Shown one piece after another: positions 41,829 through 43,973 of a stretch of DNA of 43,973 nt (position 1 is the stretch's first letter; every line of letters begins with the position of its first letter). The stretch spans positions 1 through 43,973 of the forward strand of contig NZ_FOGG01000039.1 in the NCBI RefSeq assembly GCF_900111155.1, given 5' to 3'. This stretch comes from Pedobacter rhizosphaerae (GTDB taxonomy: Bacteria > Bacteroidota > Bacteroidia > Sphingobacteriales > Sphingobacteriaceae). The notes under the pieces were generated by a model, which saw only the letters and a list, made by a program, of their open reading frames with translations, made no database searches and was not told where the DNA came from. The position numbers and the translations under genes were made by a program.

Positions 41829-42783
41829 AAAAATTGAGTTTAAAAACGAAATAAGTGCCTAATATAGCAGGAATAATAATATTTATTAGCCAAATACTGG
41901 CTGTACAAGCAATTACTGCTACATCTTGCCTGGTAATGAAGCTAAAAAAGTAAGATGCAGTAACACTTCGAATGCCAACATCGAATAAATCTAATGATGG
42001 AAGCGTTGACTGAACGAAGAACAAGATGCAAATCATCATGATAATATCTGCATAATGCAGGCCTGGAATTAGCCAGGTAAAAAGAATAAAGTACTGCGAA
42101 CTAAATACAGCGTAACGGGCCAAACAAAACATCAAAATCTTAAATAGCTCATTCTTTCTATATCTTCCTAAAATGCTGTAAAACTTCTTGTACTTCCGAG
42201 TAAATTTAATGGAGAGCAGAATACCATTTAACCACCTGATGTTAAAAAAGAAAACAATAAAAAACAGGCAGAAGGCAAATACGAGTATTTGAATGGCAAA
42301 AAACAGCCTGTAATCCAGATTAATGAAACGGTAGAGAAAAATGCTCAACGCTATGGCACCGAATACATTGGTGAGTACCAATTGCCCGATATTACCAACA
42401 GTCATGGCAACCACTCCAACAATTCTCCTTTTTGGAGAGAGGAAGAAAACCCGCCCCCCGTACTCGCCTAAGCGGTTTGGTGTAAATATGGCTAAGGTTA
42501 AACCACAAAAAACAGATTCAATTGCCCGATAAAAGCTGATACTTTCAATATGTTCTATCAGCCTTCTCCATTTTGCAGCCTCTAAAAACCAGTTGACAAA
42601 CATGAGTAAAAATACACTCCCAATTACAGTGATAATTTCAAGGCGAGGAATATCTGCCAGTAGTGTTTTAAAGTTTTGCAGATTTTTATTAGAAACCAGC
42701 TTATGATAAATAAACCAGAAAGCAAATACAACAATTGCCGCTTTAATAAGTAAAGAGAATATTTTTTTTTGCTTACCTGTCAA
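41806..42783 (-). CDS. Lysylphosphatidylglycerol-synthase-type transmembrane protein (UPF0104/AglD-like)
   Basis: The 325-residue protein has about eight hydrophobic helices and the family blocks FLEAAKWRRLIEHI near 67, AIFTPNRLGEYGGRVFF (about 94-110) and a conserved NIGQLVLTNVFGA near 130. It corresponds to the flippase-like membrane half of MprF/AglD proteins without the C-terminal aminoacyl-transferase domain. Such stand-alone domains are thought to move or modify lipid-linked products. As first gene of a unit with a GT2 glycosyltransferase, it might flip or accept the lipid product of that enzyme; this is inference. It diverges from ruvC, with 43 bp between starts. Confidence 0.85.
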   Translation of the reverse strand: MTGKQKKIFSLLIKAAIVVFAFWFIYHKLVSNKNLQNFKTLLADIPRLEIITVIGSVFLLMFVNWFLEAAKWRRLIEHIESISFYRAIESVFCGLTLAIFTPNRLGEYGGRVFFLSPKRRIVGVVAMTVGNIGQLVLTNVFGAIALSIFLYRFINLDYRLFFAIQILVFAFCLFFIVFFFNIRWLNGILLSIKFTRKYKKFYSILGRYRKNELFKILMFCLARYAVFSSQYFILFTWLIPGLHYADIIMMICILFFVQSTLPSLDLFDVGIRSVTASYFFSFITRQDVAVIACTASIWLINIIIPAILGTYFVFKLNFFGTSKSN

Positions 42784-42826
42784 GATTATCTTTTTTAGTT
42801 TGCAAATATGCTTAATATTGCTGTAA

Positions 42827-43414
42827 ATGTTGAGCGAAAAAAAGGAACGGATAATTTTGGGTATTGACCCGGGAACCGCAGTGATGGGTTATGGTGTGAT
42901 TTTAGAAAAGGGGAATAAAACCGAACTGCTCAGTTTAGGTGTGGTTAAAATGACCCATTTAGATGATCCGTTTTTAAAGCTCCAACGTATTTTCGAAAAA
43001 ACTGTAGTACTGATAGACCAATATAAACCTGATGTTTTAGCCATTGAAGCACCCTTTTATGGTAAAAACATTCAAGTACTATTGAAATTAGGTCGCGCGC
43101 AGGGAACGGCTATTGCCGCTGCCCTATCGAGAAATATTTCGGTAACGGAATACTCGCCTAGAAAAATTAAACAATCGATAACCGGAAATGGTAATGCCAC
43201 TAAAGAACAGGTTGCTGCCATGCTGCAAAGACTGCTTAATTTTAAGGAAACTCCAGAATTCCTGGATGCTACCGATGGATTAGCTGTTGCAGTTTGCCAT
43301 TCTTTTCAGAAAATTACCACAGGAGGAAAATCAAAAACCTACTCGGGCTGGGAATCTTTTGTTAGCGACAATAAAACCAAAGTAAAAGGGCTACCTGTTA
43401 AGGTGAAGAAATAA
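42827..43414 (+). CDS. ruvC: Crossover junction endodeoxyribonuclease RuvC
   Basis: RuvC resolves Holliday junctions as a dimer. The 195-residue protein carries the four acidic residues: Asp14 in ILGIDPGTAVMGYGV, Glu near 74 in LAIEAPFYGKN, and the two in FLDATDGLAVAVCH near 145. The basic patch QVLLKLGRAQGTAIAA lies in the middle. The C-terminal tail beyond about 165 is Lys-rich and somewhat longer than in Escherichia coli. A TATCTTTT box at 42787 could be its -7 element, giving a leader of about 27 nt. No terminator is seen before the repeats that follow. Confidence 0.96.
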   Translation: MLSEKKERIILGIDPGTAVMGYGVILEKGNKTELLSLGVVKMTHLDDPFLKLQRIFEKTVVLIDQYKPDVLAIEAPFYGKNIQVLLKLGRAQGTAIAAALSRNISVTEYSPRKIKQSITGNGNATKEQVAAMLQRLLNFKETPEFLDATDGLAVAVCHSFQKITTGGKSKTYSGWESFVSDNKTKVKGLPVKVKK

Positions 43415-43427
43415 ATTACTGCGTAGC

Positions 43428-43457
43428 TCAGGACGATCGTTTCGGTCGGTGGGACAC
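43428..43457. repeat. 30-bp direct repeat, copy 1
   Basis: This copy starts TCAGGACG and ends CGGTGGGACAC. It is repeated at 43593-43622 with one mismatch (A to G at the sixth base). Confidence 0.75.
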
Positions 43458-43469
43458 AAGCCGATAGAT

Positions 43470-43531
43470 ATATAGACCTCTAACACGCTCGTCACCCTGA
43501 ATATAGACCTCTAATACACTCGTCACCCTGA
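43470..43531. repeat. 31-bp tandem direct repeat, two copies
   Basis: Copies 43470-43500 and 43501-43531 both begin ATATAGACCTCTAA and end CTCGTCACCCTGA, differing at two bases. The second copy runs into a hairpin: ACCCTGAA and TTCAGGGT flank a 5-nt loop. Confidence 0.8.
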
Positions 43532-43592
43532 ATTTATTTCAGGGTCTGTACACTATCTTATAGTTGGAGTCTAGGCCTACAGGATTCTTTAA

Positions 43593-43622
43593 TCAGGGCG
43601 ATCGTTTCGGTCGGTGGGACAC
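43593..43622. repeat. 30-bp direct repeat, copy 2, next to the IS end
   Basis: This near-exact second copy ends GGGACAC at 43622. The presumed insertion-sequence end begins right after it. Confidence 0.75.
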
Positions 43623-43973
43623 CATAAGTGTTCGGAAGATCACTTTGGGGGAATTTTAAGTAATAAATCTACTTTATTAGGATCACCACCACATAAGGCC
43701 ACAATATCTTTCATCAATAATTTTTCCAGCTCATTCAAGAAGTGTTGTTTCATTATTTTATATCCTTTCAGCCCATTAATTTCTTTATAGGTTAATAGGA
43801 GTGTTGCGGCAATCATGGTAGTGTAAAGTACTACCATGATGCCATTTTCACTTCTGTTTATTAGATGGCTGAAATTTAATTCCTGTTTGAGGAATTTGAA
43901 AAAGACTTCAATATCCCATCTGCTTTTGTATAACAGGGTAATATCTATTGCACTTAAGTCTAGGATATTAGTG
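43623..43973 (-). mobile_element. Insertion sequence of the IS4 family, partial
   Basis: The 3' end of an IS4-type element enters the window from the right. Its left boundary is set at the end of the 30-bp repeat, where the CATAAGTGTTCGGAAGATC stretch could be the terminal inverted repeat. The other end is outside the window, so the boundary and target duplication cannot be confirmed. Confidence 0.6.
43640..43973 (-). CDS. IS4 family transposase, C-terminal part
   Basis: The frame is open from the right edge to TGA at 43642-43640, giving 110 codons of the C-terminus; an internal ATG at 43837 is not the start. The DDE-transposase hallmark of the IS4 family, Y-(2)-R-(3)-E-(6)-K, is complete in YKSRWDIEVFFKFLK, and its glutamate is the third catalytic acid. 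A helical tail with LNFSHLINRSENGIMVVLYT and a short charged end follows. The rest of the gene lies outside the window, so whether it is intact is unknown. Confidence 0.9.
   Translation of the reverse strand, partial: TNILDLSAIDITLLYKSRWDIEVFFKFLKQELNFSHLINRSENGIMVVLYTTMIAATLLLTYKEINGLKGYKIMKQHFLNELEKLLMKDIVALCGGDPNKVDLLLKIPPK

Overview
The window looks like ordinary chromosome of a Bacteroidota member of the family Sphingobacteriaceae, most like Pedobacter. The grounds are AT-rich DNA, several TAnnTTTG promoter -7 boxes close upstream of start codons, many lipoproteins with short lipoboxes, beta-barrel outer-membrane proteins, a GldB-type gliding lipoprotein, FabV, and lineage-typical families (choice-of-anchor I, phytase-like, DUF6515, DUF2807). 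The genus is inferred from resemblance only. No rRNA, tRNA, CRISPR array, prophage or defence island was recognised. The only mobile element is an IS4-type transposase cut by the right edge.

Layout. 0.2-3.3 kb: thiamine salvage on the minus strand (TPP riboswitch, thiD, tenA) followed by an MFS transporter. 3.5-9.9 kb: minus-strand choice-of-anchor I lipoprotein, lpdA, a phytase-like lipoprotein and a DUF6515 secreted protein, separated by repeat-rich intergenic DNA. 10.1-15.5 kb: plus-strand operon of two paralogous secreted CocE/S15 hydrolases and an M1 aminopeptidase, then a DUF2807 protein. 16.6-18.3 kb: two minus-strand outer-membrane proteins. 18.5-22.3 kb: plus-strand fabV, GNAT, cold-shock protein, SIMPL protein and a small membrane-anchored protein. 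22.7-28.2 kb: serS (minus) divergent from rsmI, a PH/SHOCT protein, lnt and lspA, then osmC. 28.5-34.9 kb: nadE and a barrel protein (minus), gldB, a patatin, an astacin-like lipoprotein and another barrel (plus). 34.9-38.8 kb: comB, gcvT, a GT4 glycosyltransferase and rnhB (minus). 38.9-43.4 kb: a frameshifted small gene coupled to a TfoX-domain gene (plus), a compact minus-strand operon (GT2, LPG-synthase-like membrane protein, OppC-type permease) and ruvC (plus). 43.4-44 kb: repeats and the IS4 end.

How genes fit together. TenA and ThiD recover the HMP moiety of thiamine under TPP control. Lnt and LspA in one operon mature the lipoproteins that are frequent in the window (choice-of-anchor I, phytase-like, GldB, astacin-like). 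The CocE/CocE/M1 operon looks like a secreted peptide- or ester-degrading set.

The most unusual signals are non-coding. (1) Arrays with a strict 7-bp period (for example T[AT]CTNGA, AGTCNNN, [CT]TAAAAC) recur at or near the 3' ends of minus-strand genes; three run across the stop codon. (2) A roughly 90-bp unit is repeated about five times between 8.58 and 9.04 kb. (3) The TPP riboswitch has two mutually exclusive helices that can be drawn by hand and give a complete start-codon-masking switch.
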